A stretch of DNA of 64,000 nt from JAJDAT01 sp964570665 (GTDB taxonomy: Bacteria > Nitrospinota > Nitrospinia > Nitrospinales > JAJDAT01), in contig CAZMZH010000009.1 of the NCBI GenBank assembly GCA_964570665.1, positions 1-64,000 of the forward strand, in the 5' to 3' direction. The notes under the pieces were generated by a model. It had not been told where the DNA came from, ran no database searches, and saw nothing but the letters and a program-made list of their open reading frames with translations. The translations under genes and the position numbers were made by a program. Shown here piece after piece: positions 27,436 through 37,291 of this stretch. The first letter of the stretch is position 1; every line of letters starts with the position of its first letter.

Positions 27436-28305
27436 ATGGCAAAACTCAAACTTAAATTAGAAGAGAATCTCGAAGGGCAGTTTTTTGTCGATTCGACTTG
27501 TATAGATTGTGGCGCCTGCAGAAAATTTGCGCCTTTAAATTTTGGCGCTACGGGAAAGTTTGCGTTTGTTAAAAAACAACCTCAGAACCTAGATGAAGAG
27601 TTAGAAGCAAAAATAGCTTTAGTGGCTTGTCCGACCGGATCTATTGGCGTCGTTGAAAAAACAGATTTAAAAATAGCCCAAGATTCCTTTCCATTGGAGA
27701 TGATTCCGGGAATTTTTATAAATGGTTATAACGCTAGAGATTCTTACGGGGCAGACAGCTATTTCATACGATCAAGTTCCGGTAATTGGATGGTAGATAG
27801 TCCTCGCTTTACGAAAAAACTGGTTCGTAATTTTGAAGAACTGGGAGGTATTAAATATATTTTCTTAACTCATCAGGACGACATAGCCGACTCAGATTTA
27901 TACGCAAAGCATTTCAATTCGCAGCGAATTGTGCATAAGTCGGATCCAGGCTCTCCCAAAGATGCCGAGGTGATTTTGACTGGAAGCGAAGATAAAATAA
28001 TTAATAAAGGTAAAATTATTTTCACTCCAGGTCATACTCCAGGCCATCAAGTTTTATTATGGGATGAGAAATATCTCTTTTCAGGAGACCATTTTGCATG
28101 GCTCAACCGCCTCAATCGCTTTGGTTCTTTTCGCGACGCATGCTGGCATTCTTGGGAGGAACAAATCGGATCGGTCGAAAAGCTTAGATCTTTATCCGAT
28201 GTGCAATGGGTTTTCCCAGGCCATGGTCATCGAAAAAAAGTAACTGGCAATAACTTTTCTGAAATCGTTGGCGAGGCTGTGACCTGGATGAAGTCGGTTG
28301 CCTAG
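27436..28305 (+). CDS. Ferredoxin-metallo-beta-lactamase fold protein
   Basis: The ATG at 27436, with GGGTGG upstream, gives 289 aa. Residues about 15-75 form a ferredoxin-like domain with CIDCGACRKFAP and a distant CPTG, enough for one Fe-S cluster. The rest is a metallo-beta-lactamase fold: THQDDIAD in place of the usual HxHxDH, then PGHTPGHQVLLW, FSGDHF and FPGHGH. The altered first motif is typical of this ferredoxin-fused subgroup as I recall it. A redox-linked hydrolase role is likely, with unknown substrate. No neighbouring partner. Confidence 0.85.
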   Translation: MAKLKLKLEENLEGQFFVDSTCIDCGACRKFAPLNFGATGKFAFVKKQPQNLDEELEAKIALVACPTGSIGVVEKTDLKIAQDSFPLEMIPGIFINGYNARDSYGADSYFIRSSSGNWMVDSPRFTKKLVRNFEELGGIKYIFLTHQDDIADSDLYAKHFNSQRIVHKSDPGSPKDAEVILTGSEDKIINKGKIIFTPGHTPGHQVLLWDEKYLFSGDHFAWLNRLNRFGSFRDACWHSWEEQIGSVEKLRSLSDVQWVFPGHGHRKKVTGNNFSEIVGEAVTWMKSVA

Positions 28306-28400
28306 AAACAGCAAAAGTATTTTTCCGCCCTTTCCCACGTCTTTAATAAGTTTTGATGAGAACTTAAAAATAAGCTTGAGTCTTTATTATACTAATATTA

Positions 28401-28415
28401 TCCTATTAAATAGGA
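28401..28415. promoter_or_regulatory. 15-bp palindrome upstream of the ParD-like gene
   Basis: TCCTATT-A-AATAGGA is a perfect 7-bp inverted repeat about 48 bp before the antitoxin start, with a partial further TTAAATAG copy. ParD-family antitoxins bind such sites and repress their own transcription. Confidence 0.45.
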
Positions 28416-28462
28416 TTAAATAGTAGTTATTAGCGCTAAAGAATATAATTGGAGTGGATAAT

Positions 28463-28699
28463 ATGGCTAAATTTTCAATTACAATGCCCGATAAGATGAA
28501 AGATTATATCCTAGAAGCAATGAAGTCGCGCCAGTTTGAGAATACGAGCGAATATTTTAGACATCTTGTTCGTCAAGACCAGGAGCGCGAGGAGAAAATA
28601 TCTGACTTGAGGATGGCTTTAGATAAAGCGGAAGCTGGCGACCTTAGCGACCGATCTATTAAAGATATTTGGCAGGATGCGGAACGGCGGCGCGCCTAA
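28463..28699 (+). CDS. ParD-like type II antitoxin, without toxin
   Basis: The ATG at 28463 follows GGAG at good spacing and gives 78 aa; a GTG three codons upstream is the alternative. The N-terminus is a ribbon-helix-helix (MAKFSITMPDKMKDYILEAM, then SEYFRHLVRQDQ), as in the ParD/CC2985 family. The C-terminal tail is charged and helical, as in toxin-binding tails. The usual ParE gene should follow or overlap, but the next 54 bp hold none and the next gene is on the opposite strand, so this is an orphan antitoxin. Confidence 0.82.
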   Translation: MAKFSITMPDKMKDYILEAMKSRQFENTSEYFRHLVRQDQEREEKISDLRMALDKAEAGDLSDRSIKDIWQDAERRRA

Positions 28700-28752
28700 A
28701 ACTCTTAACAAGATTTGTGTTGTCAAATTCGAACTGAAAATAAAAAAAATAA

Positions 28753-31044
28753 TTAGATCTGCCATAAAAAATTAAAAAATGGAGGAAGTTTTCTCCAATC
28801 TTTAAGGTTATCCCCGTCTGCAATAGTGTCGCGCTCCAGTTTTCCTGATAAAGGAATGTTTAAACTTTGGATATTTTCCTCAACCGCTTCATTTTCGTAC
28901 TTATCTTTAGACCCAAACCTTAGACCTAAATTCATTGTAAAGAGTTTTTCCTTAAATTTTAGGGAGCCGGAAGACTGAAAGCTCTTTTGCCAATCCAATC
29001 GAATGGAATAGGGATTGTAACCCATTAGTTCTTGAACAAATGATCTGTCGTTAACGATATTAAAGCGATAATTTTCATTAGTAGGGACGCTAGAGTCGGT
29101 AATGTTAAGAGTTAAATCCTTTAGAGTTAGCTTTTTTCCTAAAAAATAACTGAACAAATTTATTTTTGTATTAATTTCGTAACTATTGCCGGTCTTTCGA
29201 ATATTGACCTTAAATTTAATCGGAGCCTGGATGGTTTGTTTATAGATGAGGTATTCCTCGTTTAAACTAACCAATTCAGAATTCTTATCAAAATTTCTCT
29301 CGCTAGTTAGAACTTTAACGACAATATGCTTTTGTTTATCGCTAAGTGGTTTTGTTTCAATTAATAGATTTTTTGTTTCATTATCGACCGCAAATGGACT
29401 TTGATTATTCGTATAACAAGGTTGACCCTTATTTTTAGGAATATAAGTAATAATTCCTAAAACGATTACATGTCCTTTATAAACAATTTTTAGGTTATCT
29501 TTTTTAGTCGATGTTATTTTTATCGATTTGTCGGCGATTAACGTCTTCCACCGCGGATTGTTAGTGTCTACTTCATACCTGAACCTTTCCTTTTTGAATG
29601 ATAAGTTATGGACATAAAAACAACTTTTATTATTTTCCGCTTTTTTGTCATTTAAAATTGCTTTATCAGTACGGTTAATAAATCCTAATCGTCTTTTAGA
29701 AAATAAGGCGAAATTGTCAAAATCAATAAATACTCTTTTATAAAAATTTTCGTTAGAAATATCTAAATGATTCAAAATTGATTGAAGAAAAAAGTTGGTA
29801 TTTTGATAAGTATGTTGAAAATCTTTCTTGATACCTTCAGTTTTATAATCGTTAAATTCTTTATAGGTATTGTGGGTGGAGAATAAAATTAAAATGGTTG
29901 CAAATATAAAAAACGCGCTTTTTAGCGCTACATTTTTTAGGTTTCCAAATACCTCGCAAGCAAATAAAGCCACTATGAGAAAAGAAGGAAAAATAAAAAT
30001 ATAGCAATACCATAAATGAGACATAAAAGGTCTAGTAACTTCGTAAATGACAGCGGGGACATAGAATGTCGCAAATATAACGAGTTCCTTTTTATAAAAC
30101 TCAATGCCTTTTTTATAAATTCTTATTGCCCAATATATTAAAGAGGAATAAATCAAAAAATAATATATAAGGACCATAGAATTTTTAAATAGATGCCTCG
30201 CTTCCAAACCATTGTTGTAAGTAATTCGGAACATCGTTTTTTTAATAAAAATAACGCTTAGCGCTTCGTCTAGAGATAAAAAATTTACAATTTTTAACGG
30301 ATTAAATTGGTCTTTGAGAGGATCCCCCGGAATAAACGTCTGCGATTTATAAACCAAATAGGGGGAAAAAACGAATAACAAAACCAAAAGCGTTAATAAA
30401 ATATATCTTCGAGATATTTTAATTTTATACAAAATGAGTAGAAAGAACGGGGTTGCATAAAAGGTAGACATTGAATAATGCATTTGAATCCCTAAGGAAA
30501 CAATAAGAATGATGAGAGGAAAACATTTTTCGTTTTTGTTTGCTATGAGATCGAGTAAACACCATATGTATAAAGCGACAAAAGGGAATATAAACGAAGG
30601 GTTGATGGGATAGCCGAAAACGTTTATATGCGGCAAGTAAATTGAAATGAGAACGGTAAATAAAGACGCGACAAAAAAACCAAAGTGCTTTTTTATGGCC
30701 GCAAACATGACGACCACGGCTAATAAATTTAATAAAAAATTAAATTGGGCGATCGATTCAAAAGACTTATTAATGAATAATGGAATTGCCATTAAAAAAT
30801 AGAGAAAAGGTCCGGGAAGTCTCCCTCCATTATTAAGTTCCGGTCCCGCTAGAGGAATGTAGATTCCTTCAAAAAGGTTAAAAGCCCTATCAAAGTCTCT
30901 GGCAACCCATTCATTAAAGAAGAAAAAGTCTAAAGTTTGCCAACGTAAGAAAAAGCCAAAAAGGCAATAAAGTCCTAAAATTAGCGCTGTTATAAATTTA
31001 ACTCTTGAAGAAGTAAAAAATACAAAAGTCTGTTTTAAACTCAT
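28753..31044 (-). CDS. Large polytopic membrane protein, glycosyltransferase-like
   Basis: The protein is 763 aa. The first about 390 residues have 10-12 membrane helices, and the first periplasmic loop holds ARDFDRAF and NNGGRLPGPFLYFLMA, resembling the acidic loop of GT-C lipid-linked sugar transferases (PMT/ArnT-like). About 370 residues of soluble, probably periplasmic, sequence follow with no recognised domain. It likely transfers a sugar from a polyprenyl-phosphate donor to a surface glycan or protein, inferred from topology. An SGNH hydrolase gene lies about 160 bp upstream on the same strand, suggesting joint work on a surface polysaccharide. Confidence 0.72.
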   Translation of the reverse strand: MSLKQTFVFFTSSRVKFITALILGLYCLFGFFLRWQTLDFFFFNEWVARDFDRAFNLFEGIYIPLAGPELNNGGRLPGPFLYFLMAIPLFINKSFESIAQFNFLLNLLAVVVMFAAIKKHFGFFVASLFTVLISIYLPHINVFGYPINPSFIFPFVALYIWCLLDLIANKNEKCFPLIILIVSLGIQMHYSMSTFYATPFFLLILYKIKISRRYILLTLLVLLFVFSPYLVYKSQTFIPGDPLKDQFNPLKIVNFLSLDEALSVIFIKKTMFRITYNNGLEARHLFKNSMVLIYYFLIYSSLIYWAIRIYKKGIEFYKKELVIFATFYVPAVIYEVTRPFMSHLWYCYIFIFPSFLIVALFACEVFGNLKNVALKSAFFIFATILILFSTHNTYKEFNDYKTEGIKKDFQHTYQNTNFFLQSILNHLDISNENFYKRVFIDFDNFALFSKRRLGFINRTDKAILNDKKAENNKSCFYVHNLSFKKERFRYEVDTNNPRWKTLIADKSIKITSTKKDNLKIVYKGHVIVLGIITYIPKNKGQPCYTNNQSPFAVDNETKNLLIETKPLSDKQKHIVVKVLTSERNFDKNSELVSLNEEYLIYKQTIQAPIKFKVNIRKTGNSYEINTKINLFSYFLGKKLTLKDLTLNITDSSVPTNENYRFNIVNDRSFVQELMGYNPYSIRLDWQKSFQSSGSLKFKEKLFTMNLGLRFGSKDKYENEAVEENIQSLNIPLSGKLERDTIADGDNLKDWRKLPPFFNFLWQI

Positions 31045-31201
31045 TATTGATTTTAATTAAAAAATTAACGAAACGATAAAAATGCCATCGCGAAATTATC
31101 CCGCAATTGAAATAAGCGTTCTAGTTTTCTTTTGCAAGAATAGTTTATAGGAGAGGAGAATAAAAGGAATTTCCTGAGAATTTGTTTCGTAGGTTGATCG
31201 T

Positions 31202-32284
31202 CTAGCGTTCTTCCATAAATAATGTTTCTTTTATTTCCTGAAAGATAATATCGGCAAGAAGAGTTTGACCTAAGTCTGTTAAATGAACAGAATCTGTAAA
31301 AACGGTTTGCTCTTCATCATTAAAAATACTTTGCAAGTTTTTCCATTTTATTCCTGTAGATTTAGAAATTTCTTTTAGGCTTTTTCCAAATTGGGGATAA
31401 ATCGATTTCCACATGTCGATTGCTTGCCTTTGATACGTTTTAATGAATTTATTCTCTTCGGCGCTTTTTGTGGATTTGAAGGGCAAAAGAGGTTGTAGAA
31501 AGAAATAAGCGTCGATTCCATTGGCCCTTAGAATTTGGGCGGATGTTTGCATATTACGTTTATAATGCCGGGCTATATTTTTCGCCGTTAAATCGATTGA
31601 CGAGGTTTTATATTTTTTGAGCATATTTTTTAAATCCGTTAAAAAAACGCTTTCGCCTAACGCCTGATCCAGTTTTTTCTCTAATTTGGTTGCTTCCAAA
31701 GCATTTTTCAAACTTTGGAAATAAAATGGAAAGCCTGGGCTTTCATGGTATTGGGAAACTGTAATTACGTCGTTAGCTCCATTTAAGTGAATTGTCATAT
31801 CGGGTTTAAAATCTAAAATTCCATTTATTAGTAACGCCAGTTCTTGTCCCGAAACATATCCAAGCCTACCTGCGCTCAGTACGTTAAATTTTTTCTTGAT
31901 ATGACTTGGTTTTCTTTCATTTAGTGTTTTTTCTAGAATTTTGTAAAGCTTTTTGTCTGGCGTTGAAGCGCCATAACCTTGGGCGACAGAACCCCCCAAA
32001 ATAAAAATCCGAAATTCGTTTTGGCCTTTTTGAGCGGATACTTTTTTACCGTCAAACTCATAGAAAAAATTATCGTTAGGTCGAAGTTCTAAGCTGGGCA
32101 ACTCGCCGAAAAAAGAGTAGGGGGATAGATAGTTGAGGTCAAACGCTAGGTTTTCTGCGCCTGGCTTTTTCAAAATATCTTCCGGCCACAGTTTTGTAAG
32201 AGCACGATCGGCGAATTCTAAAATTAAAAAAGACGCTACGATAATTATTACTGCGCCAAATAAATCTATTTTAAAGCGAGTCAT
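31202..32284 (-). CDS. SGNH/GDSL hydrolase, membrane-anchored
   Basis: The protein is 360 aa. One membrane helix (about 9-25) is followed by an SGNH domain: block I FILGGSVAQG (Ser99), Gly in LSAGRLGYVSGQE, block III LNGANDV, and block V DSVHLTDLG (Asp331, His334). All four catalytic blocks are present, unlike the SGNH protein at 2.4 kb. It should be a periplasmic acyl-hydrolase or acyl-transferase on glycans. Neighbours on the same strand are mazG upstream and the GT-C-like protein downstream. Confidence 0.83.
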   Translation of the reverse strand: MTRFKIDLFGAVIIIVASFLILEFADRALTKLWPEDILKKPGAENLAFDLNYLSPYSFFGELPSLELRPNDNFFYEFDGKKVSAQKGQNEFRIFILGGSVAQGYGASTPDKKLYKILEKTLNERKPSHIKKKFNVLSAGRLGYVSGQELALLINGILDFKPDMTIHLNGANDVITVSQYHESPGFPFYFQSLKNALEATKLEKKLDQALGESVFLTDLKNMLKKYKTSSIDLTAKNIARHYKRNMQTSAQILRANGIDAYFFLQPLLPFKSTKSAEENKFIKTYQRQAIDMWKSIYPQFGKSLKEISKSTGIKWKNLQSIFNDEEQTVFTDSVHLTDLGQTLLADIIFQEIKETLFMEER

Positions 32285-32344
32285 GAGGGAAAATTAAGTG
32301 GAGCGGTGTTTGGTAAAATTATTAAAAATTTACGCGATCTAGCG

Positions 32345-33151
32345 TTAAGCGGACGGTTCTTTTTTTTCCAAAACTCTTTTGGCTTCGTCCCAAAAGTAAT
32401 CCATACGTTCGAGAGGAGTTTCGTTTAATTTTTCGCCCGATTCGGAAATCTTTTTCTCGATGTATTGGAATCGACGAACAAATTTGTTGTTTGAAGATCG
32501 TAAAGCTTCTTCGGAATCTATTTTAAGACGTTGGGCGATGTTAACCATAACAAATAACAAATCTCCGAATTCGTCTTCCATGGATGCAGTGTTGCCGCTA
32601 AGAACCGCCGATTTTAATTCTCCCATTTCTTCCTCTAATTTTTCAAAAATATCTTCCATACGTTCCCAGTCGAAACCGTTTTTTGCCGCTTTCTTTTGGA
32701 GTTGCTGAGCTCGTTTAAGGGCAGGCGAAGATTTTGGGATTCCATCAAGAACGGATTTTCTTTTATCTTGGCCTTTTTCTAATTTTTTAATTTCATCCCA
32801 TTGCGCGGCTACTTGGTCTGGGGTTGTTAAATTACCCTGATCAAAAACGTGTGGATGCCTCCGCACCATCTTTTCGGCGATATTTTCCACCACATCGTGG
32901 ATGTCGAACTCTTTATTTAACGAAGAAATTTTTGCATGAAAGATAATTTGAAACAATAAATCCCCCAATTCGTCCTTTATTGCATGAGATTCGTTGCTAT
33001 CTAACGCTTCCAAAGTTTCGTAAGTTTCTTCCAAAAGATAAGGTTTTAGCGATTCTCTTGATTGCGCTTTGTCCCATGGACAACCGTCTTCGCTCATAAG
33101 GGAATCCATGATATCGGTTAATTTTTTAAACGCGTTTCCAGGATCTTTCAT
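32345..33151 (-). CDS. mazG: Nucleoside triphosphate pyrophosphohydrolase MazG
   Basis: From the ATG at 33151 the protein is 268 aa, the usual MazG length; a TTG five codons upstream is less likely. Two MazG repeats are present: CPWDKAQSRESLKPYLLEETYE with EELGDLLFQIIFHA-type helices (here DELGDLLFQ), and a C-terminal repeat with EEEMGELKSA and EDEFGDLLFVMVNIA. The EExxE and ExxD motifs bind Mg2+ for hydrolysis of NTPs to NMP and pyrophosphate, clearing damaged nucleotides. Start upstream sequence lacks a good ribosome site. Confidence 0.93.
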   Translation of the reverse strand: MKDPGNAFKKLTDIMDSLMSEDGCPWDKAQSRESLKPYLLEETYETLEALDSNESHAIKDELGDLLFQIIFHAKISSLNKEFDIHDVVENIAEKMVRRHPHVFDQGNLTTPDQVAAQWDEIKKLEKGQDKRKSVLDGIPKSSPALKRAQQLQKKAAKNGFDWERMEDIFEKLEEEMGELKSAVLSGNTASMEDEFGDLLFVMVNIAQRLKIDSEEALRSSNNKFVRRFQYIEKKISESGEKLNETPLERMDYFWDEAKRVLEKKEPSA

Positions 33152-33452
33152 AAATGATGCTACCAATAGTTAAAAGAGAATTATTATGATGCCTTCCAGT
33201 GAATAAAGTAAAGAGAAGATTTTCCTAATTGTGGCTTTAAGAAGGCTTAAAATGGAGGGATTTAAGAATGTATAATAGTGAATCGGTCAAAAATTAAAGA
33301 ATTAAAGTTTTTATAAAAATGTGATTCGATACAAACTAAAGCGATTTATTTACTGGGCAATTACAAGCGATATTTTTTGATATGACCTATTCTAAAAGCT
33401 TTTTTGTCGAAACCATCGAATCCTCTAAATTGATTTGTAAGAGGAGAAGGTA

Positions 33453-35132
33453 GTGAGTAATACTCTTTGGATTGGAGCCGCTGTCGGCGTTATTTTTTTC
33501 CTGCTGGGGAAACTTGCCACTGGTCTTCACCCTATTAACAGAAAAGTTGCCGTTGGTATGGGTGTCCTAATTTTTGTAGCGTTAGGATTTCGATTCATTA
33601 AAACTTTTGAATCAAATTCAGTTTCATTAGAAAGTCGTAAACCAAGCGCGGACGCTAAAAATCCTACCGGTAATAGTGTCCAAAAACAGTTTTCTCCAAA
33701 TAGTAGTAAAAGGGAGAAAAAAGCTGTTGTAGAAGCTAGATCTTCTGCAACCGTTAAAGATCCCACAAAGGTTATTGCGCAAGAACGATCTCCTCAAAAA
33801 AAAATAGAGAAAAAGAATAAAATCATTGAAACGACAAAACAGCGCTCCGATAAAACTAGATCGCCAGAAGATTTATTAACTCTGGCTACGAAGAAATGGA
33901 AGCAGAAAAAGTTTGACGAAGCCTTGCTTCTTGTTAATACAGGCTTGAGCCTGAATCCTGTTGATATCCGGACTCACGCGACTCTCATTCATAGGAAAGG
34001 TAGTATTTTTGCCGACTTTGGGAAAAACGACCTGGGTATTAAATTTTATAAAGAAGCAATGCAGTTAGATCCTAAATTTTCGATGCCACATAACAACCTG
34101 GGAATTGTTTATCGCAATCAAGGGAAAGTTGCAAAAGCGGAAGCCGAATATAAAGAAGCTATCCGTCTAGATCCTAATAATGCTCTAGCTCATAACAATC
34201 TGGGGCTTTTGTATTTCTCCCAAAAGAAATTCGCCAAAGCGGAGACTAAATACAAAGAAATCCTTCGTTTGTTTCCCAAAGATTCTGACGGCCATACCAA
34301 TTTAGGAAACCTTTATTACGCACAAAATAAATATGTGGAAGCGGAAGCTGAATATAAAGAAGCCATTCGTGCAGCGCCAGATTATGTGGGACCCTACATC
34401 AACATAGGGCTATTTTATTTTAACCAAAAGAAATACGTTGAAGCGGAAATGTCATATAAGGAAGCGATTCGCTTAGTCCCAAACTATGCCAACTCTCACC
34501 ATCTCTTGGCAATTTTATATAGCGACCTGGAAAAAAATGAGGAGGCAGAAGCATCATATAAAGAGGCGATTCGTTTAGATCCTAAAGACGCTAATCTCCA
34601 TTATAGCCTAGGAAATCTTTATTTTAGACTGAATGAATATGCCAAAGCTGAGGTTGAATATAAAGAAGTTGCCCGTTTAAATCCCAACGGTGTTGACGTT
34701 CATTACAAGTTGGGAATAATTTATTCTGATCATGGGAAATATGTGGAATCGGAGGCAGCCTATAAAGAATCGATTCGTTTGAATCCTAATATTGCGAATA
34801 CCCATCACAACTTAGGAAACCTTTATTTTAAACAAAAAAAATACGTTAAAGCAGAGGCTGAATATAAAGAAGTGATTCGCCTGAGTCCCAAAGATTCTAG
34901 CGCTCATAATCATTTGGGAAATTTATACAATGAACAAAAGAATTATGAAAAAGCAGAATTAGAATATAAAGACGCAATTCGATTAGATCCTCAAAATGCC
35001 AAAGGTTACTACATATTGGCTTTACTATTTTTTGGGCAAAATAAATACGGAGAAGCGAAAATAGTAATTAAAGAAGCCTTAAACTTAGAGCCTGAAAATA
35101 AAGATTATCTTAATATGATGGAGTTATTGTAA
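33453..35132 (+). CDS. Membrane-anchored TPR-repeat protein
   Basis: The protein is 559 aa from a GTG start preceded by AAGAGGAGAAGG. Two hydrophobic segments (about 3-20 and 28-45) are followed by a charged linker rich in Lys, Ser and Pro (about 50-145), then about eleven 34-residue TPR units (about 148-557) with consensus YAEAEAEYKEAIRLxPxxAxxHxxLGNLY. The repeats are so alike that the DNA itself is a tandem 102-bp repeat, indicating recent expansion or gene conversion. A role in complex assembly at the membrane is inferred. Confidence 0.85.
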   Translation: MSNTLWIGAAVGVIFFLLGKLATGLHPINRKVAVGMGVLIFVALGFRFIKTFESNSVSLESRKPSADAKNPTGNSVQKQFSPNSSKREKKAVVEARSSATVKDPTKVIAQERSPQKKIEKKNKIIETTKQRSDKTRSPEDLLTLATKKWKQKKFDEALLLVNTGLSLNPVDIRTHATLIHRKGSIFADFGKNDLGIKFYKEAMQLDPKFSMPHNNLGIVYRNQGKVAKAEAEYKEAIRLDPNNALAHNNLGLLYFSQKKFAKAETKYKEILRLFPKDSDGHTNLGNLYYAQNKYVEAEAEYKEAIRAAPDYVGPYINIGLFYFNQKKYVEAEMSYKEAIRLVPNYANSHHLLAILYSDLEKNEEAEASYKEAIRLDPKDANLHYSLGNLYFRLNEYAKAEVEYKEVARLNPNGVDVHYKLGIIYSDHGKYVESEAAYKESIRLNPNIANTHHNLGNLYFKQKKYVKAEAEYKEVIRLSPKDSSAHNHLGNLYNEQKNYEKAELEYKDAIRLDPQNAKGYYILALLFFGQNKYGEAKIVIKEALNLEPENKDYLNMMELL

Positions 35133-35198
35133 GAAAAATTTATTCGGAACTGGATGGTTTAATTACCTTAATTTTTAAATAGGAATCTTGGTTTAGGT

Positions 35199-36494
35199 TT
35201 ATTTTTTACCGATATTTGAGACACACCGAAAACCTTGCGATTCTAACCGGAATTCGGGCCAGAGATAGGCTCTTCTGGAAGAATGCAAATACTCCATGCT
35301 ATTTAACCAGCTTCCGCCACGGGATACTTTATACATACTGGGGAGTGGGCCGGGCGGGTCTTTCTTGGGGCTTATGAGGTAATAATTTGCCGCAAACCAA
35401 TCCTCCACCCATTCCGAGACATTACCTGCCATGTCATACAAACCGAAGGAGTTAGGGGGAAACGAACCTACCGGCGAGGTAGATGGGAATCCGTCGTTGA
35501 AATCAGGATTTCTGCTCTCTTCGTTGGAGCACAAACTATCGCAAAAATTCCCTCCTGTTTCGACATACTTATCGCCGAAATAAAAGTGGGTTTGAGTTCC
35601 TCCGCGCGCGGCATATTCCCATTGCGCTTCGGTAGGGAGTCGTTTGCCCTGTTTCCTGCAATAGTTATCGGCGCCTACCCAGTTAACCCGTTCTACGGGC
35701 AAATTGCCGCCAACGAAACGGGAGGGATTCCTGTCCATACTTTTCTGAAACGCCGATTGCGTAACCTCGTATTTGTCCATCTGGAAGGGAGAAAGGCAGA
35801 CTTCGTGCACCGGTAATTGGTCGGCATGTCCCGTCTTATTGCCCATCAGGAAACATCCTCCTCTGATGTTTACCATTTCGTCTTCTTTCTTGGTGGCGGA
35901 GCTATTGGAAGCGATAATTTCTTTTTTTATTTCTGCCAGAAAAAGCGTCATCTTTTCATGAACTCGGGGCGGAACGCCCACATACTGGATCCGAGCGGCC
36001 ACTTTAGGAACCAGTTTCATTTTCCCTGATTTTTTTAAATACAGTCGATAATGAGGAATTTTTTCTCCTACTGGAAACTTTAGAAATTTTTCTTTGACGC
36101 CATTTAGTTCGTCTTTAGAAATCGCTGGGGTCGCCATTACTGTTTCGTCTACTATTTCGGCTTCTAAAGGTTCCGTTTCACCTGTTAGGTGGACCAACAC
36201 GCTTCTTCCAATACTGATAGGCGCGGCCAAAATTTGCGCGACAAGTTTTTCGGCGTCTACAAATTTCTTTGTCTTGAATTTGATTTCCGCCAGAGACTTC
36301 AACACTTTGTAATTTTCGGGGTCCAGTTCCAAAACTTTAGAGTAGGCGGTTTCGGCAGATTTAAAATCGTTAACTTTAAAGGCGGCGTCCCCCTGTTGGA
36401 TCAGTTCGCTAATATCTGCGAAGGAGTTTTCAGGTTGCCAATAAATAATAAAGATGGCGATCAGAAAAAGAATTTTTGTTGATTTTATTTTCAC
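35199..36494 (-). CDS. Exported formylglycine-generating-enzyme-type (SUMF1) protein with TPRs
   Basis: The protein is 431 aa. A signal peptide (about 1-26) is followed by two TPR units (about 30-95), a linker, and a C-terminal FGE-sulfatase domain (about 205-428) with MVNIRGGCFLMGNKTGH, VHEVCLSPFQMDKYEVT, RLPTEAQWEYAARGG, DMAGNVSEWVEDW and RGGSW. Many such proteins lack formylglycine activity and act as binding or assembly factors. The two Cys residues that mark a true aerobic FGE near the end are not clearly present. It points away from the TPR gene, so the two genes converge. Confidence 0.85.
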   Translation of the reverse strand: MKIKSTKILFLIAIFIIYWQPENSFADISELIQQGDAAFKVNDFKSAETAYSKVLELDPENYKVLKSLAEIKFKTKKFVDAEKLVAQILAAPISIGRSVLVHLTGETEPLEAEIVDETVMATPAISKDELNGVKEKFLKFPVGEKIPHYRLYLKKSGKMKLVPKVAARIQYVGVPPRVHEKMTLFLAEIKKEIIASNSSATKKEDEMVNIRGGCFLMGNKTGHADQLPVHEVCLSPFQMDKYEVTQSAFQKSMDRNPSRFVGGNLPVERVNWVGADNYCRKQGKRLPTEAQWEYAARGGTQTHFYFGDKYVETGGNFCDSLCSNEESRNPDFNDGFPSTSPVGSFPPNSFGLYDMAGNVSEWVEDWFAANYYLISPKKDPPGPLPSMYKVSRGGSWLNSMEYLHSSRRAYLWPEFRLESQGFRCVSNIGKK

Positions 36495-36654
36495 AATCTT
36501 GATTACCGGTTATTTTCCGAGTTGTTTTACAATTCATTTTTTTGGCATAATTTATTATAAAAAGACTTTGCCTTTTTGTGAAACTATTTCCTGCTTAGTT
36601 TATGGCCAACTTCGCCGGTTGATTAAAAAATAAACTAGCTATTCAGAGTAATAA

Positions 36655-36895
36655 TTTTGTCACCCTGAGCCTGTCGAAGGGTCGCTTCAATCCAAAAAAT
36701 CGTCATGCTGAGAGTCAGACCGAGGGATTGTGTTTATTTAATAAGAAACCAGAACCTTAAAATCTCTTCCGCCCGTCATCTCGACTGAAGTGGTTTGAAG
36801 GAAAAATATTCGTTCCATATTTGTTGAAAAAGAACCTTGTGAACACAGTTCCCATCGAACGTCATTCCGACTAGCGTGGAGGAATCTCGTTTTTT
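36655..36895. repeat. Cluster of dispersed repeat copies
   Basis: Three or four short related units are packed here: CACCCTGAGCCTGTCGAAGGGTC, GTCATGCTGAGAGTCAGACCGAGGG, CATCTCGACTGAAGTGGTTTGAAGG and CGTCATTCCGACTAGCGTGGAGGAATCTCG, each shown in part. They resemble the non-coding GTCATTC/CTGAGCxxGTCGAAGG repeats seen between genes in many bacteria. Further copies lie near 43845 and 44690-44830. Confidence 0.55.
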
Positions 36896-36949
36896 ATACC
36901 GGTTATTTCCTCTATTTTCTTAGGAGGCTCTCAAATGGTTGCTTCGATT

Positions 36950-37175
36950 TAATAAATTTTCGTATTTTAAATGTTTTAATTATTTTGGAAACCGATCCCA
37001 TAAAGAAACCTCATAACGATTTTCGAAATTTCCTAAATTGATTCCATCCGACAACCTAAGGCCGAGCGTCATGGTTTCGCCTATGGATGTTGCTTGATCT
37101 GGGCTTTCTTCAAAGTCAATCCCTTGTCCCAGTTTTTGAGTTTGCCTTGTTCTTGCATGTAAATACGATTTTCTC
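36950..37175 (-). pseudogene. Decayed partial copy of hemW (C-terminal region)
   Basis: The reverse strand encodes a segment nearly identical to part of the intact HemW at 37944-39131: FEESPDQATSIGETMTLGLRLSDG, then LGNFENRYEVSLWDRFP, followed by a stop where HemW has Gln, and then LKHLKYENL still matching. Similarity ends around ENL, before the HemW C-terminus, and has no start codon of its own. It lies in the same orientation as hemW with a toxin-antitoxin module between, so it looks like the displaced copy of the target left by an insertion. Confidence 0.75.
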
Positions 37176-37291
37176 TTTTGAACGGTTGAAAACACAGTAT
37201 AATTATTGAACGGAAGTAATTCTCAATGGGTCCGATATTTGGGCTAATAAACCAATTCCAATGCGTTTGTATTTAAAATAATCAGGTTATT

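Noticed and set aside
36980..37195. A 71-aa protein gene
   Set aside because: It is a decayed partial copy of hemW: it begins outside the homology and stops where HemW has Gln.
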